Source: Bradyrhizobium barranii subsp. apii
GTDB lineage: Bacteria > Pseudomonadota > Alphaproteobacteria > Rhizobiales > Xanthobacteraceae
Assembly (NCBI RefSeq): GCF_011516635.5
Contig: NZ_CP096255.1
Location: 4,090,501-4,154,500 of the forward strand
Reading direction: 5' to 3'
DNA length: 64,000 nt
Both the position numbers and the translations under genes were made by a program. Position 1 is the stretch's first letter; every line of letters begins with the position of its first letter. The notes beneath the pieces are model-generated. The model was not told the origin of the DNA and ran no database searches. It worked only from the letters and a program-made list of their open reading frames with translations. This document shows, in pieces, positions 33,576 through 41,485 of the stretch.

Positions 33576-34316
33576 ATGTCAATTCAGCGCAAGCGCCTCG
33601 GCATGATGACCCCGTCGTCCAACTCGGTGCTGGAGCCCATCACCAGTTCCATGCTGCATGGCGTGGCCGGCGTCACCGCTCATTTCTCGCGCTTCCGCGT
33701 TACCGAGATCGCGCTCGATGCCGCGGCGCTGAACCAGTTCGATGCCTCGGTGATGCTGCCGGCGGCGGATCTGCTGGCGGACGCCAAGGTCGATGCCATT
33801 GCCTGGAACGGCACGTCGGCAAGCTGGCTTGGTATCGGCCGCGACAGGAGCCTGTGCGAAGCGATCGCGGCGCGGACCGATATCCCGGCGACGACCTCCA
33901 CGCTCGCCTGCATCGACGCCGTCCGCGCGCTCGGCGCCGGACGCGTCGGCCTGGTTTCACCCTATACGGACGACGTGCAACGGCGGATCGGCGATGTCTG
34001 GGTCGAGGAGGGGATCGCCCCTCACGCCGAGCGGCATCTCGGCCTGCGCGATAACTTTTCCTTCGGTGAGGTCACGCCCGCGACGATCGCCGACATGATC
34101 CGCGCGGTCGCGGCGGACGGCGCCGATGCCGTCGTCATTCTCTGCACCAATCTCGACGGCGCCGCGCTGGCGGCCTCGCTCGAACAGGAGTTGGGCATCG
34201 CCGTGCTGGACTCGGTCGCGGTCACGTTGTGGCGGACGCTCGAACTCGCCGGTGGCGACATCGCGGCCCTTGCGGCGTGGGGCCGGATCTTCCAGACATC
34301 AGCGATCATCAAGTGA
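33576..34316 (+). CDS. Maleate isomerase / arylmalonate decarboxylase-like protein (Asp/Glu racemase superfamily)
   Basis: The 246-residue protein has the superfamily landmarks: PSSNSVLEP (N16), SPYTDD (Y130) and LCTNLDG (C190). The first catalytic cysteine of isomerases and racemases is missing. The usual Cys-Thr-Ser segment reads N78-G79-T80-S81, so Gly79 replaces Cys. Arylmalonate decarboxylase has the same Gly-Thr-Ser plus single-cysteine arrangement. It could thus be a cofactor-free decarboxylase or another one-cysteine enzyme rather than a true isomerase. The next gene, a cyclic amidohydrolase, begins about 12 nt downstream. Confidence 0.8.
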   Translation: MSIQRKRLGMMTPSSNSVLEPITSSMLHGVAGVTAHFSRFRVTEIALDAAALNQFDASVMLPAADLLADAKVDAIAWNGTSASWLGIGRDRSLCEAIAARTDIPATTSTLACIDAVRALGAGRVGLVSPYTDDVQRRIGDVWVEEGIAPHAERHLGLRDNFSFGEVTPATIADMIRAVAADGADAVVILCTNLDGAALAASLEQELGIAVLDSVAVTLWRTLELAGGDIAALAAWGRIFQTSAIIK

Positions 34317-34327
34317 CGGAGACGCCT

Positions 34328-35737
34328 GTGACGCAGCTCGATCTCGCCATTCGCGGCGGCACCATCGTGACGGCCAGCGACGAGTTTCGCGCCGATATCG
34401 GCATTCGCGACGGACGCATCGTCAACATCGCCGACCGCATTGAAGGCGCGGCGCGCGAGATCGACGCAACGGGTCTGCTGGCGCTGCCGGGCGGGATCGA
34501 CAGCCACGTCCACATCTCCCAGGCCTCCGGACCCGACGTCGTGATGGCCGACGATTTTGCTTCGGCAACGCGCGCGGCGGCGGCCGGCGGCAACACCATG
34601 GTGCTGCCCTTCGCGCTCCAGGAGAAGGGGACGTCGCTGCGCACCTGCGTCGAGAACTACCGTAAGCTCGCCGAGGGCGAGTGCTACATCGACACCGCTT
34701 TCCACCTCATCATCTCCGACCCCACCGCGGTCGTGCTCGGGCAGGAGCTGCCGGCTCTCGTCAAGGACGGCTACACCTCGTTCAAGGTGTTCATGACCTA
34801 TGACGACCTCGTGCTCAGCGACATGCAGCTGCTGGAAGTGTTCGACGTCGCGCGCCGCGAGGAGGCGCTGGTCATGGTCCATTGCGAGGGCTACGACGCG
34901 ATCCGTTTCCTCACCGCCAAGCTCGAACGCGAGGGCCACATCGCGCCCTATTATCACGGCGTGTCGCGGCCGCAGGCCGTCGAGCGCGAGGCGACGCATC
35001 GCGCCATCAGCCATGCCGAGGTGATCGGCGTTCCCATCATGATCGTCCACGTCTCCGGGCGCGAGGCGATGGAGCAGGTGCGCTGGGCCCAGCAGCGCGG
35101 ACTGCCGGTGCATGCCGAGACCTGTCCGCAATACATCACGCTGACGGCCGACGACATGAAAGGCCTGAACATGGACATGTCAGGCGCAAAGTATGTCTGC
35201 TCGCCGCCGCCGCGCGATGCCGAAAGCCAGCAGGCGATCTGGGAAGGGATCACCACGGGTGTGTTCCAGACCTTCTCGTCCGATCACTGCCCGTTCCGCT
35301 ACGACGATCCCAAGGGCAAGCTGACGCCGAATTCCCGCACCTCGTTCCGCTGGGTGCCGAACGGCATCCCCGGCGTCGAGACCCGGTTGCCGATCCTGTT
35401 CTCCGAGGGCGTGTCGAAGGGGCGGATCAGCTTGCAGAAATTCGTCGAGCTGACTGCGACAAATCATGCGCGGATCTACGGGCTCTATCCGCGCAAGGGC
35501 TCGATCGGCGTCGGCTTCGACGCCGACATCGTCCTATGGGATCCCGAATTGAAGAAGCCGATCCGGCAGGCCGACCTGCACCACGGCGCGGACTATACGC
35601 CGTGGGAAGGCTTCGACGTCACCGGCTGGCCCGTCACCACCATCGCGCGGGGCCGCGTGGTGTACGAGAAGGGCAGGATCGTCGGCGACAAGGGCGTGGG
35701 CGAGGTGCTCAGCCGCGGCAAGTCAAGCCTGGTGTGA
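34328..35737 (+). CDS. Dihydropyrimidinase / D-hydantoinase-type cyclic amidohydrolase 1
   Basis: The enzyme should hydrolyse a cyclic amide (hydantoin, dihydropyrimidine or imide). The 469-residue product has all metal ligands of the family: H60 and H62 (DSHVHIS), the carboxylated lysine K153 (SFKVFMTY), H185, H241 and D319 (SSDHCPF). CGGAGAC just upstream supports GTG 34328; GTG 34313, overlapping the previous stop, is an alternative. It is paired with the Asp/Glu-racemase-fold gene before it. The substrate is not determined by the motifs. Confidence 0.88.
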   Translation: MTQLDLAIRGGTIVTASDEFRADIGIRDGRIVNIADRIEGAAREIDATGLLALPGGIDSHVHISQASGPDVVMADDFASATRAAAAGGNTMVLPFALQEKGTSLRTCVENYRKLAEGECYIDTAFHLIISDPTAVVLGQELPALVKDGYTSFKVFMTYDDLVLSDMQLLEVFDVARREEALVMVHCEGYDAIRFLTAKLEREGHIAPYYHGVSRPQAVEREATHRAISHAEVIGVPIMIVHVSGREAMEQVRWAQQRGLPVHAETCPQYITLTADDMKGLNMDMSGAKYVCSPPPRDAESQQAIWEGITTGVFQTFSSDHCPFRYDDPKGKLTPNSRTSFRWVPNGIPGVETRLPILFSEGVSKGRISLQKFVELTATNHARIYGLYPRKGSIGVGFDADIVLWDPELKKPIRQADLHHGADYTPWEGFDVTGWPVTTIARGRVVYEKGRIVGDKGVGEVLSRGKSSLV

Positions 35738-35915
35738 CGGAAAAATCATCGCATCGGGACGACGCCATGTCGTCCGTTGCGCATACCATCCTCGCGCTGC
35801 TGCGGCATCATTGATCCCTTTTCGCCGGCCGCCTTTCGGTGTAGCTCTGCGCCCACTTGTTAGGCGGTGGGCGCCAATGCTGATCGCCGCCGAAATCATG
35901 CAGGAGACACCAGGG
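35738..35915. other. Intergenic region with two small inverted repeats before the aldehyde dehydrogenase
   Basis: GGACGAC-GCCAT-GTCGTCC (35757-35775) is a perfect 7-bp stem without a T-run. GCGCCCA/TGGGCGC (35849-35855 with 35868-35874) is a second 7-bp stem. AGGAG at 35902-35906 is the ribosome binding site for ATG 35916. Either stem could be an operator or a weak terminator; I see no gene here. Confidence 0.35.
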
Positions 35916-37349
35916 ATGTACCCGAAAGTTCAGATGTTCATCGCCGGCGAGTGGACCGACGGCACCTCCGGCAAGTCGGAGGACATCCTCAACCCCGCCA
36001 CCGGCCAGCCGATCGGCAAGACCCCGCACGCCTCGCGCCAGGACCTCGACCGCGCGCTGGAGGCCGCCAAGGCCGGCTTCGAGATCTGGCGGAAGACCTC
36101 GCCGTTCGACCGCTACAAGTTGATGCGCAAGGCCGCCGACATCATCCGCTCGCGCGCCGCCGAGATCGCGCCTGTCATGACCATGGAGCAGGGCAAGCCG
36201 GTCGTGGAAGCCCAGGGCGAGACCATGCTCGCCGGCGACCTGATCGACTGGTTCTCCGAGGAAGCCCGCCGCGCCTATGGCCGCATCGTGCCGCCGCGGA
36301 TGGGCAACGTCTCCCAGCTCGTGACCAAGGAGCCGGTCGGCCCGGTCGCCGCATTCACGCCCTGGAATTTCCCGATCAACCAGGCGGTCCGCAAGATCTC
36401 GGCCGCGCTCGCCGCCGGCTGCTCGATCATCGTCAAGGGCCCGGAAGAGACGCCTGCAAGCTGCATGGAGCTGGTGCGCGCCTATGCCGACGCGGGCATT
36501 CCGGCCGGCGTCGTCCAGCTGGTGTTCGGCGTGCCGTCGGAAGTGTCGGAATATCTCATTCCGCACCCGATCATCCGCAAGATCAGTTTTACGGGCTCGA
36601 CCGCGGTCGGCAAGCATCTGGCCGCACTCGCGGGCCTGCATATGAAGCGCGTCACCATGGAGCTCGGCGGCCACGCGCCGGCAATCGTGTTCGCGGACGC
36701 TGATCTCGACAACGCCGCCAAGATTCTCTCGGCCAACAAGTTCCGCAATGCCGGCCAGGTCTGCGTCTCGCCGACGCGCTTCCTGGTGCATGAGAGCGTG
36801 TATCAGCCCTTCGTCGACAAGTTCGTCGCCGCGGCCAAGAGCCTGAAGGTCGGCAACGGCCTCGACAAGGACACCCGCATGGGTCCGCTGGCGAACCCGC
36901 GACGCGTCGACGCGATGGAGGGTCTGGTCTCCGACGCTGTGCAGCGCGGGGCCAAGGTGCAGGCTGGCGGCAAGCGCATCGGCAACGAAGGCTTCTTCTT
37001 CGAGCCGACTGTGATCACCGACGTGCCGCGCGATGCCCGCATCATGAACGAGGAGCCGTTCGGACCGCTTGCGCCGATCACCTCCTTCCGCAGCTATGAC
37101 GAGGTGGTGGCCGAGGCGAACCGTCTGCCTTACGGCCTTGCGGCCTATGCCTACACGACCTCGACCAAGACGATGCAGGCGATCGGCTCCGACATCGAGA
37201 GCGGTATGGTGTCGATCAACCACCACGGCCTCGCGCTGCCGGAAGTGCCGTTCGGCGGCATCAAGGATTCCGGTTACGGCTCCGAAGGCGGCCTCGAGGC
37301 GATCGAGGGTTATCTGAATACGAAGTTCGTGACCCAGGCGAGCGCTTAA
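35916..37349 (+). CDS. NAD(P)-dependent aldehyde dehydrogenase, succinate-semialdehyde dehydrogenase type
   Basis: The 477-residue product has the full ALDH catalytic set: N151 (PWNFP), K174, E249 (MELGGHAP) and the nucleophile C283 (NAGQVCVSPTRF). It resembles the GabD/semialdehyde dehydrogenase group. ATG 35916 is preferred for its AGGAG; the frame is open 35 codons further upstream. In this cluster it may oxidise the semialdehyde made by the class III aminotransferase. It stands alone between the hydantoinase and the MocR regulator. Confidence 0.88.
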   Translation: MYPKVQMFIAGEWTDGTSGKSEDILNPATGQPIGKTPHASRQDLDRALEAAKAGFEIWRKTSPFDRYKLMRKAADIIRSRAAEIAPVMTMEQGKPVVEAQGETMLAGDLIDWFSEEARRAYGRIVPPRMGNVSQLVTKEPVGPVAAFTPWNFPINQAVRKISAALAAGCSIIVKGPEETPASCMELVRAYADAGIPAGVVQLVFGVPSEVSEYLIPHPIIRKISFTGSTAVGKHLAALAGLHMKRVTMELGGHAPAIVFADADLDNAAKILSANKFRNAGQVCVSPTRFLVHESVYQPFVDKFVAAAKSLKVGNGLDKDTRMGPLANPRRVDAMEGLVSDAVQRGAKVQAGGKRIGNEGFFFEPTVITDVPRDARIMNEEPFGPLAPITSFRSYDEVVAEANRLPYGLAAYAYTTSTKTMQAIGSDIESGMVSINHHGLALPEVPFGGIKDSGYGSEGGLEAIEGYLNTKFVTQASA

Positions 37350-37363
37350 GGAAGAGTCGCGTT

Positions 37364-37467
37364 GTCATTCCGGGGCGCGCGAAGCGCGAACCCGGAATCC
37401 ATCGCGCAACACGTGATGCAGACAAATGGATTCCGGGCTCGCGCCAAGTGGCGCGCCCCGGAATGAC
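37364..37467. repeat. Nested inverted repeat, Bradyrhizobium-type palindromic intergenic element
   Basis: The outer arms GTCATTCCGGGGCGCGC (37364-37380) and its exact complement (37451-37467) are 17 nt and perfect. Inner arms at 37386-37402 and 37426-37442 match at 16 of 17 positions. The RNA would fold into a long cruciform-like hairpin. It follows the aldehyde dehydrogenase stop by 15 nt and may act as its terminator. No coding sequence or transposase is associated. Confidence 0.85.
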
Positions 37468-37502
37468 GGTGGATAGGACCTGCGTTGCCTGACGGGCGAG
37501 AC

Positions 37503-39050
37503 ATGGACAACAGCCGTCACCCAAGCAAGCGCGTGTCCCTTGCCGGGATGCATATCGACCGGACGTCGGCCGTGCCGCTGCATCTGCAGATCGCGGCGCA
37601 CATCCGCGACGGCATTTTGCGCGGCGTCTTTTCGGCTGGAACGCAATTTCTGGGATCCCGGGAGATCGCGCGCGAATTGGGCTGCTCGCGCACGGTGGTG
37701 TTGACCGCCTGGGATCTGCTCTACGCCGAGGGCTATCTTGAATCGACGCCGCGCGGCAGTGTCATGGTGGCGTCAGTGGCGACCCCACATGCCGCGCCTT
37801 CGTCCGCGACGTCGCCTGCGGCCAAGCCCGCCCACATGTCGGAGCGCTGGCGCTCGCTGCTTGCCTTCGACTACGAGACCAACTGGCCGTCGGAATTCAG
37901 CCCGGGCGCGCCTGACATCTCGACCTTCCCATTCAAGGAATGGTCGCGCCTGCTGCGCCAGTCCTGGCAAAATCCAAGGGAGCAGGAGTGTCTCGATCTT
38001 CCCCCGGAAGGCCACCCGCGCTTGCGGAGCGAGATCGCGAACTTCCTCGGCTCGGTGCGCGGGCTCGTCTGCTCGCCGGAGGAAGTTGTGGTCACCTCCG
38101 GCACATCGGGGGCGCTAGTTTTCTGCAGCCGGATGATCCTCGATCCCGGCGACGAGGTCTGGGTCGAGGAGCCCGGCTTCGTCGAGGCGCGCTGGGCGCT
38201 CACGGCTGCGGGCGCGAAGCTCGTTCCAATTCCGGTCGATGACAAGGGCCTCGTCGTCTCCGAAGGAATCCGGCGCGCACCGGGCGCAAAACTGATCGTG
38301 GTGACGCCGTCGCATCAATATCCGCTCGGCGTCAGCATGGGGCTGGAGCGGCGGCTCGAGCTGCTCGATTGGGCCAACAAGAACGACGTCTGGGTGATCG
38401 AGGACGATTACAATTCGGAGTTCAGGCACCAGGACAGCATGATCGCCTCGCTGCGCTCGCTCGATCGCGAGGGGCGGGTGATCTATTTCGGCACCTTCTC
38501 GAAGATCATGATGCCGAATTTGCGGCTCGGCTACATCGTCGCCAACAGGCATTTCATCGAGGGCTTTTCCAAGGGCCGCGCGCGCATCGATGTGCACACC
38601 TCCGGCATCGGTCAGCTCGCGCTGGCCGAGTTCATGCGGGAAGGGCACCTGCTGCGGCATCTGCGCGGGATGCGGCGGATCTACGCCGCGCGCCGGAAGG
38701 CGCTGATCGATGCGATCGCAGCGCTGATGCCTGACGATCTCACCGTATCCTCCGCCGTCACCGGATTGCACCTGGTGGCTCTGTTCACTGACGCGATGCA
38801 GGCACGGATGAGCGACCGCCAGGCGGCCGCGGTCCTGAAGCAGGCGGGCATCCACGTCCAGCCGCTCTCGCAAAACTTTCTGGAGCAGCCGACGCGGCAG
38901 GGCCTGGTGTTCGGCTACGGACGGCTGCGGGTCGAGGATGCCGCGCCGCTGCTTGCGAGAATCGCGGCTTGCATCGGCAGCGGTCGCCGCAACGCACCAT
39001 CCGACCCGGCAATATCCTCCCTTACTGTTCGTACAATAAAGAGAAGCTGA
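37503..39050 (+). CDS. MocR/GabR-type transcriptional regulator (GntR wHTH + aminotransferase domain)
   Basis: The 515-residue protein has a GntR-family winged helix (about 22-90; PLHLQIAAHIRDGILRG, SREIARELGCSRTVV) joined by an Ala/Ser/Pro linker to a class I aminotransferase-like domain. The PLP lysine is in GTFSKIMMPN (K334) and the aspartate in IEDDYNSEF. Such regulators sense PLP plus an amine or amino acid; GabR controls GABA aminotransferase and succinate-semialdehyde dehydrogenase. Here it lies between a semialdehyde dehydrogenase and the hyuA-aminotransferase operon, which makes both likely targets. Confidence 0.9.
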   Translation: MDNSRHPSKRVSLAGMHIDRTSAVPLHLQIAAHIRDGILRGVFSAGTQFLGSREIARELGCSRTVVLTAWDLLYAEGYLESTPRGSVMVASVATPHAAPSSATSPAAKPAHMSERWRSLLAFDYETNWPSEFSPGAPDISTFPFKEWSRLLRQSWQNPREQECLDLPPEGHPRLRSEIANFLGSVRGLVCSPEEVVVTSGTSGALVFCSRMILDPGDEVWVEEPGFVEARWALTAAGAKLVPIPVDDKGLVVSEGIRRAPGAKLIVVTPSHQYPLGVSMGLERRLELLDWANKNDVWVIEDDYNSEFRHQDSMIASLRSLDREGRVIYFGTFSKIMMPNLRLGYIVANRHFIEGFSKGRARIDVHTSGIGQLALAEFMREGHLLRHLRGMRRIYAARRKALIDAIAALMPDDLTVSSAVTGLHLVALFTDAMQARMSDRQAAAVLKQAGIHVQPLSQNFLEQPTRQGLVFGYGRLRVEDAAPLLARIAACIGSGRRNAPSDPAISSLTVRTIKRS

Positions 39051-39475
39051 GCCGACCGTCGTGCATAGCTCGTAGGCATGCGGCTATCCCGCATCGCCGT
39101 TCAATCGCCTGCAAATTAGACAGCCGCTTTTGAGCACTCCGATTGCAGTGCAGCGGGCGTCACGATTTGCGCGGAGAAATCCGTGGTGCGATGCACGTTT
39201 GTCGCGTGGAACGGTTCGCGTTCGTGTGCTCTCTGCGCGTGCAGTGCTGCACCAAAACGTGCAGCCGGTGTTGCACCGCGTGATGTCGGTCCTGCGCTGG
39301 TCTAGTGGTTTGCGACAACTCTGGCCCTATCCCGAGCCCATCGCTCTGTCGCACGCTCGCAGGCAGTGGCATGACAGGGGATGATGATGAGCGCTCTCGG
39401 TTTGGCATTGGACGTTGCGATGGACGGCAAGCACCCGGCGTCCGGTTCGGACGTCATCCGTAACCGACCCCGCAC
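39051..39475. other. Regulatory gap between the MocR regulator and hyuA
   Basis: No gene of normal size is seen in these 425 bases. The region holds a cluster of GTGCAG/GTGC palindromes (39186-39277) and a possible 32-codon ORF at its 3' end (from 39381). The operon promoter is expected here, but I cannot assign -35/-10 elements with confidence. Confidence 0.4.
39186..39277. promoter_or_regulatory. Candidate MocR operator: spaced GTGCAG palindromes
   Basis: GTGCAG-TG-CTGCAC at 39239-39252 is a perfect palindrome. A second site, GTGCAG-6nt-TTGCAC (39259-39276), repeats its left half exactly 20 bp (two helical turns) away. A shorter GTGC-GAT-GCAC lies at 39186-39196. MocR/GabR proteins are known to use paired sites on one DNA face, so this fits, but binding is inferred. 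Confidence 0.45.
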
Positions 39476-39479
39476 ATGA
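39381..39479 (+). CDS. Possible 32-residue leader ORF coupled to hyuA
   Basis: ATG 39381 (three ATGs in a row) is preceded by ACAGGGG and encodes 32 residues starting MMMSALGLALDVAMDGK. Its TGA (39477-39479) overlaps the hyuA ATG (39476) as ATGA, the same coupling used by real gene pairs in the window. There is no recognisable family, and it could be chance in GC-rich DNA. Confidence 0.3.
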   Translation: MMMSALGLALDVAMDGKHPASGSDVIRNRPRT

Positions 39480-41485
39480 GTTCCTCCGAAAATCACTGGG
39501 AAGTCGGCACCGATATTGGCGGCACCTTCACCGACATCATCGCCATCAGGCGCGACTCCGCGGAGGCGCGGATCGCAAAAGTGCCGTCGCGCCCCGACGC
39601 GCCGGTTCAGGCGATGCTGGAGGCGATCGAGGCGGTGGGCCTGCGCAAGAGCGAGGTCAAGCGCTTCGTGCACGGCACCACGCGCGTCACCAATGCCATC
39701 GTCGAGAACCGGCTGCCGAAGGTCGCGCTGGTCGCGACCGAAGGGTTCGCCGATGTGCTGGAGATCGCGCGCTATCGCCGCCGCGATCTCTATCGTCTCG
39801 ACATTCCGCCGAAATCGCCGCCGCTGGTGCCGCCCGAACGATGTTTTGGGCTCGCCGAGCGCCTCGATCACGAGGGCCGGGTGTTGAAGGCGCTGGATGA
39901 AACCGAGATCGAGCGCCTGGTGGCCTGGCTGAAGCAGACCGGCGTGCAGAGCGTCGCCGTGGCGCTGCTTCACGCCTATGCCAATCCCGTCCACGAAAAA
40001 ATGCTGGGCGAACGGCTCAAGGGCGTCGTCGCGCACATCTCGCTGTCGCACGAGGTCAATCCCGAGGCGCGTGAATACGAACGGACATCGGCGACCGTGT
40101 TCAACGCAGCCGCGATGCCGATCGCGGTGGAATATCTCAGCGAGTTGGAGCAGCGGCTGCCGATCGGCGCCGGCTTGCAGGTGTTTCATTCGGCCGGAGC
40201 CATGGTCCCGATCTCGGCCGTGAAGCGGCGGCCGCTGGTGATGGCGATGTCGGGGCCGGCGGCGGGCGTCTCCGCATCGGTCAGCATCGCGCGCCAGCTC
40301 GGTACATCGCGCATGCTCACCTTCGACATGGGTGGCACCACGACGGACGTCTGCCTGATCGTCGACGGCCAGGCCGAGATGACCGACGGCCGCATGCTGG
40401 GCGACAAGCCGCTGCGTCAGCCGATGCTTGCGGTCCATTCCATCGGGGCCGGCGGCGGATCGATCGTGCGAAACGGTCCCGGCGGCCTGACGGTCGGGCC
40501 GGAGAGCGCCGGCTCCGAGCCGGGGCCGGCCTGCTATGGCCGCGGCGGCCTTGAGCCGACCATCACCGACGCCAATGCCGTGCTCGGCTATCTCAATCCC
40601 GAGACCAAGCTTGGTGACCGCATCGGCATCGACATCAAGGCCGCGGAACGCGTCATCGACCCGATCGCGCGCGCCCTGGGGCTGAGCCTGACCGAAACCG
40701 CGCTCGGCATCATCAAGGTCGCGAACGCGACGATGGCCCGTGCGCTCCGCCGCGTCACGGTCGAGCGCGGTATCGACGGACGCGACTGCACGCTGCTTGC
40801 CTTCGGCGGCGGCGGCCCGATGCATGCCGCAGGCCTTGCCGATCTCTACGGGATTGCAGAGGTTGTCGTGCCGAGCGCTTCGAGCGCATTCTCGGCGCTG
40901 GGCTGTCTCACCGCCGATTTCAGCTTCCTCCAGCAGCAGACCCTTCGCGCCGCCCTCGACGGTATCGATCTCGCCCGGGTGTCGGAACGGATCGGGACGC
41001 TGATGGACGATGCTTCGGCTCCTCAGATCGCCAACGGCGTTGCGCAGGCGGAGATCCAGGTCGAGCTAGTGGCGCTGATGCGCTACGTGGCGCAGAATGA
41101 TGCCATTCCGGTGCCGTTCACGTTGCCGCTCGACGTGACCAAGCTGAAGAAGGACTTTCTGGCGCGGCATCACGAGCTGTTCGGCTATGCGACCAGCGAG
41201 CCCTGCGTCATCGAATCCGTGCGTGTGCAGGCGCGGCGCCCGTCGACGACGGTGGTGAGCCGGCCGGCGACTGCGGTGAGGGCGGTGTCATCAGGCAAGC
41301 GGGCCTGCTCATTCGATGGCCTCCACGATATCCCGACCGCGATCATCGATCGCGCCAAATTGACCGATGTCGTCAGCGGCCCCGCGATCATCGAGGACGC
41401 ATGGTCAACGGTGTTGGTCCCGCCCGGCTGGCAAGCAAAACCCGACGCCGCCGGCAACCTGTTCCTGACGCGGAGGGCGGCATGA
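39476..41485 (+). CDS. hyuA: Hydantoinase/oxoprolinase subunit A (HyuA family)
   Basis: HyuA and HyuB form ATP-dependent hydrolases of cyclic amides such as N-methylhydantoin or 5-oxoproline; related pairs are carboxylases or caprolactamases. The 669-residue product has the actin-like ATP-binding segments GTDIGGTFTD (residues 11-20) and FDMGGTTTDV, plus VHGTTRVTNAI and FGGGGPMHA. ATG 39476 is the only start before the N-terminal motif. The stop overlaps hyuB (ATGA). The exact substrate is unknown. Confidence 0.9.
   Translation: MSSSENHWEVGTDIGGTFTDIIAIRRDSAEARIAKVPSRPDAPVQAMLEAIEAVGLRKSEVKRFVHGTTRVTNAIVENRLPKVALVATEGFADVLEIARYRRRDLYRLDIPPKSPPLVPPERCFGLAERLDHEGRVLKALDETEIERLVAWLKQTGVQSVAVALLHAYANPVHEKMLGERLKGVVAHISLSHEVNPEAREYERTSATVFNAAAMPIAVEYLSELEQRLPIGAGLQVFHSAGAMVPISAVKRRPLVMAMSGPAAGVSASVSIARQLGTSRMLTFDMGGTTTDVCLIVDGQAEMTDGRMLGDKPLRQPMLAVHSIGAGGGSIVRNGPGGLTVGPESAGSEPGPACYGRGGLEPTITDANAVLGYLNPETKLGDRIGIDIKAAERVIDPIARALGLSLTETALGIIKVANATMARALRRVTVERGIDGRDCTLLAFGGGGPMHAAGLADLYGIAEVVVPSASSAFSALGCLTADFSFLQQQTLRAALDGIDLARVSERIGTLMDDASAPQIANGVAQAEIQVELVALMRYVAQNDAIPVPFTLPLDVTKLKKDFLARHHELFGYATSEPCVIESVRVQARRPSTTVVSRPATAVRAVSSGKRACSFDGLHDIPTAIIDRAKLTDVVSGPAIIEDAWSTVLVPPGWQAKPDAAGNLFLTRRAA

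Noticed and set aside
35757..35775. Rho-independent terminator after the first hydantoinase
   Set aside because: The 7-bp stem has no following T-run; kept only as an inverted repeat.
37364..37467. Palindromic element considered as insertion-sequence ends
   Set aside because: No transposase, no direct repeats flanking it, and only about 100 bp in total.
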